Part shown: positions 1 to 7,381 of the stretch, in pieces | Layout of the letters: the number at the start of each line of letters is the position of its first letter | Numbering within the stretch: the stretch's first letter is position 1 | DNA from: Verrucomicrobiota bacterium | Lineage (GTDB): Bacteria; Verrucomicrobiota; Verrucomicrobiia; Methylacidiphilales; Verrucolacustridaceae | DNA length: 10,500 bases | Assembly: GCA_010031845.1 (NCBI GenBank) | Contig: RGYX01000023.1 | Span: 1 to 10,500, forward strand | Direction of reading: 5' to 3' | Made by a program: the position numbers and the translations under genes | Notes under the pieces: generated by a model | The model's input: the letters and a program-made list of their open reading frames with translations, nothing else | Told to the model about the DNA's origin: nothing | Database searches by the model: none

Positions 1-1089
1 AAGAAAGTCCCGCGCCCGTCCGATCCGCACCGGACGAGGAAGAATTTCCGAGGCCAACCGGGCCAGGCCTCGCATGCGAGCCCCGCCGCCGGTAATGACC
101 ACATCGGTCTCCACCGCTCCCCACAGATTTTGCGCCTCCAGGTCATCCCGGATGATTTCCAGGATTTCTGCCGTGCGGGACTGGAGGATCTGCACCATCG
201 CCTCCTTATAAAAGGTCTTCCCGTCAAAACTGATCTCCCGAGGCAGGCTGATCTTTTCGTCTTTTTCGGACGGATCGAGCACAAGACTTCCCGACTCCCG
301 CTTTAGCTTTTCCGCACGGGCGTAGGGAATCTCCAAACCAATCGACAGGTCTTGGCTCAAATGGTCTCCACCCACCCCGTGGACCACCGAATGCACCACG
401 GCATCGTCCCGCCAAACCGTCACATCGGTGACCCCGGCTCCAAGATCCACCACCACGGTTCCGCGGTTTCTCGCCTCCTCCCCCAACACCGCCAAGCCCG
501 AGGCATAACCGGAGAAGGTGCAACCTTTCACCCGGATCTTTTGGTCGGCCACGCATTGCACCGCCGTCTGCAAACGCGTTCTTTTTCCGCTGACCAAATG
601 GTAATGGGCCTCGATTTGTTCGGTGTGGACCCCAAGCGGATGATGAGAAGCCACGCCCCGATCTAGGGAGTAACCCCTGAGGAGCTCATGGAGGATCGCG
701 TGGTCCCGGTTGAGCGGAAGGTTGGACGCCAACTTATTCAGCTCCTCCAGCGTCTCTTCCGTCACCCGATGTTCGTCCTCTGACAAAGTGGCCACCCGCA
801 CGGACTCATTCCTCGAACTGAGATGAGTTCCACTCAAGGTCAGATAAACCTCGGAGATCTCGGCCTGGGTCCGCCGCTCCGCCTCTGCCAAAGCCATCCG
901 GGCCGCCGCGCGAGCGTGATTGAAATCGGTCACCTCGGCTTTGCGCATGCCCGCTGAAGCGGATTCACCGACCCCTAGAAGGGTGAGGGATCCGTCGGCC
1001 GCCATTTCGGCGACGGCTACGGTCATTTTTTGGGTGCCGAGGTCGGTCGCGATGAGGATTTCGTTGCTTGGTGTTCTTCGCATGATCAT
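1..1089 (-). CDS. ftsA: Cell division protein FtsA, partial (C-terminus beyond window)
   Basis: FtsA is the actin-like ATPase that polymerises at the membrane and anchors FtsZ to the inner face of the cytoplasmic membrane, recruiting later divisome proteins. The frame is open from an ATG at 1089 to the window edge, giving 363 codons. The phosphate-1 loop reads ATDLGTQK (residues 14-21), and the FtsA-specific 1C subdomain lies at about 84-165. The phosphate-2 motif DLGAGVTDVTVW is at about 215-226, and the adenosine motif ITGGGARMRGL at 332-342. FtsA proteins are usually 400-430 residues, so about 50 residues are missing, including the C-terminal amphipathic membrane-targeting helix. A second in-frame ATG lies at 1083. 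I prefer 1089, although its GGAG (1100-1103) is 10 bases upstream. It follows ftsQ by 17 bases, and ftsZ would be expected next. Identity is firm. Confidence 0.96.
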   Translation of the reverse strand, partial: MIMRRTPSNEILIATDLGTQKMTVAVAEMAADGSLTLLGVGESASAGMRKAEVTDFNHARAAARMALAEAERRTQAEISEVYLTLSGTHLSSRNESVRVATLSEDEHRVTEETLEELNKLASNLPLNRDHAILHELLRGYSLDRGVASHHPLGVHTEQIEAHYHLVSGKRTRLQTAVQCVADQKIRVKGCTFSGYASGLAVLGEEARNRGTVVVDLGAGVTDVTVWRDDAVVHSVVHGVGGDHLSQDLSIGLEIPYARAEKLKRESGSLVLDPSEKDEKISLPREISFDGKTFYKEAMVQILQSRTAEILEIIRDDLEAQNLWGAVETDVVITGGGARMRGLARLASEILPRPVRIGRARDFL

Positions 1090-1106
1090 GGGATGGGTTC
1101 TCCGGT

Positions 1107-1985
1107 TTAGTTGGTGAAAGTGACGGGGACATTACGCTCAGGGGTCAGATCGACCGTATGAACGATCCGACCTTTGCTTTCCGCGTAGTCAAAAATCACC
1201 CCGAGGCGGTCAAACTGCTCTTCCAAGTAACCGCTGCGGAAACGAATCTTTCCACCCCGGGGGGTGGAAATAAGAAATCTTCCAGGCCCCTCAACCAAGA
1301 TGACCGAGCAATCCAACCCGTCCCGCACCGGCGCCAGGGGAACCACCTTGAGAAAAAGAAGGGCGGATTTCAGATCGGCATTGTTCGTCCGCTCCCCCTC
1401 CACCACCTCGTCTGCCGAAATGCCGCGAATGATGGGTAAAGACATCAGTTTCTCCCCCGGCTTGGGCTTGAGCACAAAACCGCGGGCATCAATATAGTAG
1501 GTCGACTGCGCCAACTGCGTTCCCGCGGACGGCGTGGGACAAATCAAAGCCACCGGTCGACGTTCTTCGACCGCCAAAAAGAGTGTATCCGGCAGACGAC
1601 GTTCCACCCGCACCGACGCGATATTGGGCAGCCGTTGGATCGACTGCTTCACGTCCTCGAGGTCGATCCGCAGAAGGTTCTGTCCAATGCGCACACCGGA
1701 AGCGGCCACCAGTTCCCCTTTTCCCATCTTGCCCTGCTGCTCCACTTGGAAACGGCGAAGGGTGAAATCCGGATTGCTGTAGAGCAGCTTGCCCAGAATC
1801 ACATCCATACCCACCGAGGTGACTAACGCCGCGGTGGCCAGCGACCCCGCAAGACAGAGAAAGATTCCGACGCGACGACTGAACTCCCGCGCCTGTCCTT
1901 TGGCACTCAACCGTGCGTGCAGGACATGACGGGTCCGGCGACTACGGTGGCGGGGGGTTTTTCTCATGATTCCGTTCCATTTCAT
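1107..1985 (-). CDS. ftsQ: Cell division protein FtsQ (POTRA domain, bitopic membrane protein)
   Basis: FtsQ is a bitopic divisome protein that links cytoplasmic Z-ring components to periplasmic septal wall synthesis, normally with FtsB and FtsL. The predicted protein is 292 residues, a usual length. Residues 1-38 are a cytoplasmic tail very rich in Arg and Lys. One transmembrane helix follows at about 39-59. A POTRA domain spans about 73-142, with GVRIGQNLLRIDL and the typical ending LPDTLFLAVEERRPVALI, where the polypeptide-transport-type fold closes. The FtsQ/DivIB beta domain follows, with YYIDARGFVL at 163-172. The ATG at 1985 shares one base with the ddl stop (TGATG) and has AAAGGAG seven bases upstream, so I chose it over an ATG at 2015 that would overlap ddl by 31 bases. 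Sequence conservation of FtsQ is low; the call rests on architecture and its place between ddl and ftsA. Confidence 0.93.
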   Translation of the reverse strand: MKWNGIMRKTPRHRSRRTRHVLHARLSAKGQAREFSRRVGIFLCLAGSLATAALVTSVGMDVILGKLLYSNPDFTLRRFQVEQQGKMGKGELVAASGVRIGQNLLRIDLEDVKQSIQRLPNIASVRVERRLPDTLFLAVEERRPVALICPTPSAGTQLAQSTYYIDARGFVLKPKPGEKLMSLPIIRGISADEVVEGERTNNADLKSALLFLKVVPLAPVRDGLDCSVILVEGPGRFLISTPRGGKIRFRSGYLEEQFDRLGVIFDYAESKGRIVHTVDLTPERNVPVTFTN

Positions 1986-2890
1986 CAGGTGACTCCTTTG
2001 CGGTTGCGTTCCCATGACAACGCCATGATCCGGAGACAGAGGGACGCAAAATCGATTCCCGCGGCACGACCCGCGCGAGGCAGAAGACTTAAATCCGTCA
2101 TGCCGGGAAGCGTGTTCACCTCCAAAACCACCGCCTGACCGGCCGCATCCACCATCAAATCCACCCGCGAAACCACCTCACATCCGAGCGCCCGGTGGGC
2201 CTTCAAGGCAAGCTCCTGGAAAACCGTCGCTTTTTCTTTTTCAATGGGAGCCGGACACAGGTACTGCGTCGCTCCCACGGTGTACTTGTTCCGAAAATCG
2301 TAGAACCCCTTCCCCGGGCGAACCTCCACCACGGGCAAGGCCTGGTCGCCGAGAATCCCCACAGTCATCTCCGCCCCCTCGATCAACCGTTCGATCATCA
2401 TCGCCCCTTTCCATCCCTTGGCTTCCTTCTTCGCTTTGTTCACCTCTTCCTCGGTCCGCACAAGGTGCACCCCCAAACTCGAGCCGTCTGCCACCGGCTT
2501 AAGGACGTAGGGAGGAACCCAATCATTTTCCGGATTCCATTCCATGCCCTCCGCCAGAGGTACCCCCGCCACCGCCATAGCCTCTTTCGCCTTCAACTTG
2601 TCAAAAGCCAACGCACTGGCCTCGGCCCCGCTGCCGGTATAAACGATCCCCTTCGCATCCAACTCCGCCTGAATGGTTCCATCCTCCCCGTACGCCCCGT
2701 GAAGACATAAGAAACAGATGTCGGTGCCCGCCGGCACATCTGCGGATGCGGTTTTCACGTCCACCTCAATGACCCGCACTCCCACGGACCGCAGGGCTTT
2801 GGCCACCGCCGCACCGCTTTTTTGGGAAATCTCCCGCTCACCGGAAACTCCCCCCGCCAGGACAGCCACTTTCATTTTTTCCGGCTTCAT
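1985..2890 (-). CDS. ddl: D-alanine--D-alanine ligase
   Basis: This cytoplasmic ATP-grasp enzyme joins two D-alanines into the dipeptide that MurF adds to the stem peptide. The predicted 301 residues match the short DdlB type. The N-terminal motif is GGVSGEREIS (13-22), and LHGAYGEDGTIQ (63-74) and YTGSGAEASALAFDK (84-98) are family-typical. VLKPVADGSSLGV (129-141) forms the ATP-grasp substrate loop. The omega loop has YDFRNKY (197-203); the Tyr at its end is the residue that marks D-Ala-D-Ala rather than D-Ala-D-Lac specificity. RVDLMVD (242-248) and LEVNTLPGMTDLSLLP (256-271) carry the metal-binding Asp, Glu and Asn. The ATG at 2890 overlaps the murB TGA as ATGA, with GGAGG at 2895-2899. 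A second ATG six codons in (2875) is a possible but less well placed start. No key residue is missing. Confidence 0.96.
   Translation of the reverse strand: MKPEKMKVAVLAGGVSGEREISQKSGAAVAKALRSVGVRVIEVDVKTASADVPAGTDICFLCLHGAYGEDGTIQAELDAKGIVYTGSGAEASALAFDKLKAKEAMAVAGVPLAEGMEWNPENDWVPPYVLKPVADGSSLGVHLVRTEEEVNKAKKEAKGWKGAMMIERLIEGAEMTVGILGDQALPVVEVRPGKGFYDFRNKYTVGATQYLCPAPIEKEKATVFQELALKAHRALGCEVVSRVDLMVDAAGQAVVLEVNTLPGMTDLSLLPRAGRAAGIDFASLCLRIMALSWERNRKGVT
1993..1999 (-). promoter_or_regulatory. Ribosome binding site of ftsQ
   Basis: AAAGGAG on the minus strand lies seven bases before the ATG at 1985, inside the last codons of ddl. It supports the start that overlaps the ddl stop by one base (TGATG) rather than the in-frame ATGs at 2015 or 1967. 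Confidence 0.7.
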
Positions 2891-5163
2891 TCGTCCTCCC
2901 CCAGCACAATCACCTCGGGCTCCAATTCGATTCCGCGGTCAACCTTGGCTCGTTCCCGCACCTTTTCCATCAAGGCCAAAACGTCGGAGGCTTTGGCTCC
3001 CCCTTGGTTCACAATGAAGTTTCCGTGCACCGGGGAAATCCGGGCCCCGCCGATGGCCGTATCCTTCAGACCAAGTTCGTCGATCAGTTTTCCCGCCGGG
3101 ATGGTTTCCGCGTTTTTGAAAATGCACCCGGCGCTGGGCGCCGCCGGCTGGGAGTCCCATCGCTTCCGGCTGTACTTTTTGAGACGTTCGGCAATCTCCT
3201 CCGGCTGGGCCGTAGACCCCTTTAACACCGCCCCCACCGCGATATCCTTTGTGAGGCGCGGGACTTTCCGGTATTTCACCTCGAATTCGGCGGCGGGCAC
3301 TTCCTGCACCTGTCCTTTTCGGTCCATCACCCGCACGCTTTCCACCACCTCAAAGGTCCACGACTCCATGGCTCCCGCATTCATCCGCATCGCTCCTCCC
3401 AACGCACCCGGAATGCCTTCCATGAATTCCAATCCCCCAATTCCGGCCGCCTTGGCCGTCGAGACGATCTGTTTCAATCTCGCCCCGGCACCTGCCCGGA
3501 TCTTGCCTCCCACGGCCTCGATCTGACTCATTCCCGGACGCCCCAGATTCACGCAAACCCCGGGAATTCCCCCGTCACGAACCAGAAGATTACTTCCGCG
3601 ACCCACCACGGTGAGCGGCACTTTTTTCTCGTCACAAAAACGCACCACCCGTCCCAACATTTCCTCGGAATCCGGCTCGAACCAGACTTGGGCCGGTCCG
3701 CCGATCCGGATGGTGGTGTGCTTGTGCATCGGCTCGTACCAGCGGACGACCGCCTCTTTTCCTGCCTCCCTGCGGATATGGAGGAAAAGCTCCGCTTCTT
3801 GGGCCACCCTGCGGGCCAGTTGGGTAATGTCCCCCGCCCCCAGAAATAAAAACAGGTCTCCCTCCTGCCAGATCTTCCCGAGAAGCGACCGTGCCTCGGC
3901 CATCGAGGAAGCCAACTCCACCTTTAAACCTTTTTCTGCCAGCTTTTCGGCCAAGGCCGAAGACTCGGCTCCCGGAATCGGTTTTTCTCCCGCGGCGTAG
4001 ACGGGAAGAAGAATCACGGCCTCGGCCTTCGCCAAGGCGTCCGCAAAGCCGGTCAGGAACGTTGCCATTCGCGTATAGCGGTGGGGTTGAAAAACCAGCA
4101 CCAGACGTTTACGCCCCCTGGCCCGGGCCGCTTCTATCGTAGCCGCAACTTCCCGGGGATGGTGAGCGTAGTCATCCACCACCTCCAACTCCGGTTCACT
4201 CCGCAGGATCTCGAAGCGACGGTCGGCCCGTCGAAACCTCCCCAAACCCTCCCGGATCTTGTCGACCGCCAAACCAGCCTCCATCGCCAAACTCAAGGCA
4301 CCCAAAGCATTCCCCGCGTTGTGCCGGCCCGTGGCCGCGACTTGAAAGACGCCTAGATCCTCCTTCGCCTTGTGGGCGGAAAACTTTACCCCGACTTCAT
4401 TTTCACCGATCCACTTTCCCGTATAGTCCGCCCCGCTTGTTTCCCATCCAAAGGTCGTCTTTGATTTCAGGGTATCGGAGGCTTTCATCGCGGCTTCCTC
4501 CTCCTTGGCGACGACCACCACAGGCCCGCTCACCTGACCGAGCATCTCCCGGTAAGCCTGAATCACGGCTTTCCCGTTCGGATAACGGTCAGCGTGTTCG
4601 TGATCGGCGTTTAATAAAATGGCCGCCCAGGGTCGAAGCTGGGTTGGAACCCCTTCGCTTTCATCCACCTCCGCCACCAACCAAGGCCCGGACCGCCAGG
4701 CACCCGAAGCTCCCAAAGAAGAGGCATATCCTCCCAGGTAAAAGGATGGGTTCTCGCCCGCCTCCCTCCAGATTTGCGCCAGCATCGTGGCCGTGGTGGT
4801 TTTGCCGTGAGATCCAAGAACCGCCACCAGTTTCTTACCTTGAGCCAGTTGCGCCAAAACTTCCCCACGACGAAAGCGCGGAAGTTTTCGCCGGCCTGCC
4901 TCGGCCCATTCCGGATTTGATTCCGAAATCGCGGTGGAAGCCACCACCGCCTCCGCCTTCTCCAATGCCTCCGCCGCATGTCCAAGCGAGAATTTCAATC
5001 CACGTCCGACAAGCCGTTCGGGGATTTCCTTCAAATCGCTTCCGCTGACCTCGTGCCCCAGATCCAACAGGATTTCGGCCAACGGGGTCATTCCCGAACC
5101 AGCCACCCCGATGAGGTGAATCCGGCACGGTTTACCGATCCAGGACTTGGCGTCAAAGGACAT
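2887..5163 (-). CDS. murC/murB: MurC-MurB fusion: UDP-MurNAc--L-alanine ligase / UDP-N-acetylenolpyruvoylglucosamine reductase
   Basis: This single 758-codon frame holds two cytoplasmic enzymes. MurC (about 1-455) ligates L-Ala to UDP-MurNAc using ATP. It shows the Rossmann motif IGVAGSGM (18-25), the P-loop GSHGKTTT (117-124), GRHNAGNALGA (279-289), DDYAHHPREV (330-339), QPHRYTR (359-365), AAGEKPIPG (390-398) and LGAGDI (441-446). MurB (about 465-758) reduces UDP-GlcNAc-enolpyruvate with NADPH and FAD. It shows HTTIRIGGPA (482-491), GRGSNLLVRDGG (521-532), GIPGALGGAMRMNAGA (583-598), SAGCIFKN (677-684) and the terminal ELEPEVIVLG. Its length of about 290 residues suggests a type II MurB. No stop or ribosome site separates the halves; the join is near 3720-3800. 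The ATG at 5163 has AGAGGAGA upstream and overlaps the murG end by 11 bases. Fusing consecutive pathway steps (MurB product feeds MurC) could aid channelling; that is inference. Confidence 0.96.
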   Translation of the reverse strand: MSFDAKSWIGKPCRIHLIGVAGSGMTPLAEILLDLGHEVSGSDLKEIPERLVGRGLKFSLGHAAEALEKAEAVVASTAISESNPEWAEAGRRKLPRFRRGEVLAQLAQGKKLVAVLGSHGKTTTATMLAQIWREAGENPSFYLGGYASSLGASGAWRSGPWLVAEVDESEGVPTQLRPWAAILLNADHEHADRYPNGKAVIQAYREMLGQVSGPVVVVAKEEEAAMKASDTLKSKTTFGWETSGADYTGKWIGENEVGVKFSAHKAKEDLGVFQVAATGRHNAGNALGALSLAMEAGLAVDKIREGLGRFRRADRRFEILRSEPELEVVDDYAHHPREVAATIEAARARGRKRLVLVFQPHRYTRMATFLTGFADALAKAEAVILLPVYAAGEKPIPGAESSALAEKLAEKGLKVELASSMAEARSLLGKIWQEGDLFLFLGAGDITQLARRVAQEAELFLHIRREAGKEAVVRWYEPMHKHTTIRIGGPAQVWFEPDSEEMLGRVVRFCDEKKVPLTVVGRGSNLLVRDGGIPGVCVNLGRPGMSQIEAVGGKIRAGAGARLKQIVSTAKAAGIGGLEFMEGIPGALGGAMRMNAGAMESWTFEVVESVRVMDRKGQVQEVPAAEFEVKYRKVPRLTKDIAVGAVLKGSTAQPEEIAERLKKYSRKRWDSQPAAPSAGCIFKNAETIPAGKLIDELGLKDTAIGGARISPVHGNFIVNQGGAKASDVLALMEKVRERAKVDRGIELEPEVIVLGEDE
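2895..2899 (-). promoter_or_regulatory. Ribosome binding site of ddl
   Basis: GGAGG within a G-rich run on the minus strand lies four bases before the ATG at 2890, inside the last MurB codons. The spacing is rather short, but the alternative ATG at 2875 would be 19 bases away. Confidence 0.6.
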
Positions 5164-6247
5164 ACTGGATCTCCTCTGCAATTTTTTCGGCTGCTTGGGC
5201 CACAGTTTGGTTTCGGGCCGCCTTGGCCATGTTTGACCTGCGGCTTCCATCCCCCAAAAGACGGGCGATCCGCTGACCCAATTCCGTTCCCACCAGATAT
5301 TTTTCCGCCACCACCTCCGCGGCCCCCCCGTCGGCATAGGCATGCGCATTGGCCATCTGGTGGTCATCCACCGCCGACGGGAATGGCACAAGGATGGCGG
5401 GCACCCCGCAGGCGGCGAGCTCGGCCAGCGTCCCGGCGCCTGAACGCGCCACCACCAGGTCCGCCGCCGCATACACGGCCTCCATTTCATCGCAGAACCC
5501 CAGGACCACGGCATGAAAGCCGCTGCCCTGATACGCTTTCCGCACCTTCTCTGCATGGGCCTCCCCGGCCAAATGCAGAATCTGCATCGTGGAGGCCTCT
5601 CCCTTTAGCGCCCCCAACCCACGGATCATCGCCTCGTTCAATCCCCTGGCCCCCTGGCTTCCTCCCAACACCGCCACCAAATGGCGCTTGGGGTGTAGGC
5701 CCAGTTTTTTCAAAGCCTCCTCCTTGCCTATTCCACCCAGCCGTTGACGAACCGGCGTCCCGGTGAACACGGTCGGGGCGCCGGGAAGCCAACGGACACA
5801 TTCCTGAAATCCAACGAAGACTTTTTGGGCACCACGCGAGAGCAGTTTGGTGGCACGCCCGGGAATCGCATTCGATTCGTGGAGAAAATAGGGAATTTTT
5901 TTTCGTCGAGCTGCCCCAATCGAAGCCCCTGAAACAAATCCTCCCATTCCCAGCAGGGCATCGGCACGAAACTCCCTCATCGCCGCACCTGCTTTCTTGA
6001 CGGCGGCCAGAAGATTCAGGGCAAAGGATCCCGCCCGGAGGACTCCCCGCCAGCCTACGGCCGGAATTTCCACAGCCTGCGCACTCTCGCCCGCTCCGGC
6101 GAGGGCGCGCCGATCCACTTCCTTGGCCGAGACAAAGAATTTCACCTCATGCCCGCGGCGCCGGACCGCCTCTGCCACCGCCAACCCTGGAAACAGGTGT
6201 CCCCCGGTGCCCCCACAGGCAATCATCAGCCTACCCATGTCGCTCAC
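5153..6247 (-). CDS. murG: Lipid II synthase MurG (UDP-GlcNAc transferase)
   Basis: MurG is a peripheral GT-B glycosyltransferase on the inner face of the cytoplasmic membrane. It adds GlcNAc from UDP-GlcNAc to lipid I, giving lipid II. The predicted length is 364 residues. The N-terminal glycine loop GGTGGHLFPG is at 12-21, and MGGFVSG at 101-107. HESNAIPGRATKLLS at 123-137 has HES where many MurGs have HEQ. GTPVR is at 163-167 and the second glycine loop LGGSQGA at 194-200. The donor-binding C-domain block runs from ARSGAGTLAELA (267-278) to DDHQMANA (294-301). Two starts are possible. GTG at 6247 overlaps the ftsW stop as GTGA and has GGAGG (6254-6258) six bases upstream. ATG at 6238 lies 15 bases from the same site. 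I prefer GTG; the difference is three residues. The long open extension upstream of 6247 in this frame is a shadow of ftsW. Confidence 0.96.
   Translation of the reverse strand: MSDMGRLMIACGGTGGHLFPGLAVAEAVRRRGHEVKFFVSAKEVDRRALAGAGESAQAVEIPAVGWRGVLRAGSFALNLLAAVKKAGAAMREFRADALLGMGGFVSGASIGAARRKKIPYFLHESNAIPGRATKLLSRGAQKVFVGFQECVRWLPGAPTVFTGTPVRQRLGGIGKEEALKKLGLHPKRHLVAVLGGSQGARGLNEAMIRGLGALKGEASTMQILHLAGEAHAEKVRKAYQGSGFHAVVLGFCDEMEAVYAAADLVVARSGAGTLAELAACGVPAILVPFPSAVDDHQMANAHAYADGGAAEVVAEKYLVGTELGQRIARLLGDGSRRSNMAKAARNQTVAQAAEKIAEEIQYVL
5170..5177 (-). promoter_or_regulatory. Ribosome binding site of murC-murB
   Basis: AGAGGAGA on the minus strand lies six bases before the ATG at 5163, within the end of murG. 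It fixes the MSFDAKSW start of the fusion protein; the open frame running further upstream to 5556 is a murG shadow. Confidence 0.7.
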
Positions 6248-7374
6248 TTCCGGCCTCCGACGAGGCGACGGCTCCGCGCCTCCTCGCGGTAGTGAGCCTG
6301 ACGGTGCAGCGCCACCAGCAGGCCCACCGCGGCCAGACACAACACCAGATTGGAACCACCATAACTGATAAAAGGAAGACCGACTCCCTTGGGAGGCAGT
6401 AGACCCGTGACCACAGCCAGATTGGCGACCGCCTGCGTCGCCACCAATGCCGTCAGGCCGATCCCCAGCGTCATCGCCGTCAAATCGGGTGCATGACAGG
6501 CGATATACCCTCCCAGCAAGGTGATCACCAAAAACACCGCCACTACGCTCAAGGTAAAGGGCAGTCCGAGCTCTTCCCCCAAAATTGGAAAGATGAAATC
6601 GGTGTGGGCCTCCGGCAGGTAAAACATTTTCTGCACGCTTTGTCCCAACCCCACACCCCGCGTCCCTCCCGAACCCAACGCCACCAATGCCTGCCAGACC
6701 TGGTACCCACCTCCCTGCCGGTGGGCTTCCGGATCCATAAAAGCCACCAGGCGGCCCATTCGTTCCGGCATGGTGAGCGCCAATCCAATGACCCCCGCCA
6801 CCGCCAGGAGTCCCAAGGTTACCAGGGGAAGAATCGGGGCTCCCCCCGCAAACAGAACCACCGAGGCCGCAACCACCACGAACATGGCCGAACCAAGATC
6901 TGGTTGCTTTACGAGCAACAGGATGGGTACAGCCAGGATCAACATTGGAAGGAGCAGCCCATACCATGGACTGCTCATTCTCCCCCGCTGCTGATGAACC
7001 CAGCCTGCGGCGAAGATCACGGTCGCCAATTTCAGAAACTCGCCCGGTTGCAGCGCGAAGGGGCCCAGCGGAATCCACCGGGCCGAGCCCTTCACCGTCC
7101 TCCCCACACCGGGTACGTGACAAAGCAGGACCAACAATGTGGCCCCGCCCAGGATCCAAAGACCATGGGTGATCAGAATTTTCGGATCCAAACGGGCCAA
7201 CACCACGCACACCCCGATTCCCGCCACGAGCCAGAGCCCTTGCCTTTGGAGGAAGAAAAGGGGTTGGCCCCGGTTGTCGGGGGAGAATGGACCCACACTG
7301 GCAAGCATGACCAGGCCAAGCCCGATCAAGCCCGCCACGCAGATCAGCAGGGTGTGCGCTGTGTTGCGTCCCAT
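6244..7374 (-). CDS. ftsW: Septal peptidoglycan glycosyltransferase FtsW (SEDS family)
   Basis: FtsW is a polytopic SEDS protein that polymerises lipid II into glycan at the septum together with the class B PBP FtsI. The 376-residue product is hydrophobic throughout, with about ten membrane helices. Family signatures in order are KGSARWIPLGPFALQPGE (95-112), KQPDLGSAM (156-164), YQVWQALVALGSGG (224-237), EAHTDFIFPILGEELGL (255-271) and LPFISYGGSNL (333-343). The Asp of HTDF (259) is the residue regarded as catalytic in SEDS enzymes. Placement beside murG, plus the GEELGL and ISYGGSN motifs, favour FtsW over RodA. The ATG at 7374 comes 7 bases after the LysM gene's stop and has only a weak ribosome site, so translation may depend on coupling. 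An open extension upstream to 7476 encodes an Arg-rich tail without a hydrophobic segment and is the shadow of the LysM gene. Confidence 0.95.
   Translation of the reverse strand: MGRNTAHTLLICVAGLIGLGLVMLASVGPFSPDNRGQPLFFLQRQGLWLVAGIGVCVVLARLDPKILITHGLWILGGATLLVLLCHVPGVGRTVKGSARWIPLGPFALQPGEFLKLATVIFAAGWVHQQRGRMSSPWYGLLLPMLILAVPILLLVKQPDLGSAMFVVVAASVVLFAGGAPILPLVTLGLLAVAGVIGLALTMPERMGRLVAFMDPEAHRQGGGYQVWQALVALGSGGTRGVGLGQSVQKMFYLPEAHTDFIFPILGEELGLPFTLSVVAVFLVITLLGGYIACHAPDLTAMTLGIGLTALVATQAVANLAVVTGLLPPKGVGLPFISYGGSNLVLCLAAVGLLVALHRQAHYREEARSRRLVGGRK
6254..6258 (-). promoter_or_regulatory. Ribosome binding site deciding the murG start
   Basis: GGAGG on the minus strand lies six bases before a GTG at 6247 and 15 bases before the ATG at 6238. 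The spacing favours the GTG, which also forms a GTGA overlap with the ftsW stop, the same arrangement seen at mraY/murD. Confidence 0.65.
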
Positions 7375-7381
7375 GCCGGAA

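Noticed and set aside
1090..1106. Possible promoter or terminator between ftsQ and ftsA
   Set aside because: The gap is only 17 bases, holding just a GGAG ribosome site; no hairpin or promoter boxes are visible.
2195..2710. Plus-strand open frame of 171 codons opposite ddl
   Set aside because: Low-complexity His/Arg/Pro composition, no plausible ribosome site, and fully opposite a well-conserved ligase; typical antisense shadow in GC-rich DNA.
5164..5556. Open extension upstream of murC in the same frame
   Set aside because: It lies within murG, is rich in Trp, Arg and Pro with no domain, and a strong ribosome site precedes the ATG at 5163.
6248..7210. Long open frame continuous with murG on its N-terminal side
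   Set aside because: It overlaps ftsW in another frame, is Gly/Arg-rich without recognisable motifs, and MurG homologues start at the GGTGGH region. It is a GC-rich shadow frame.
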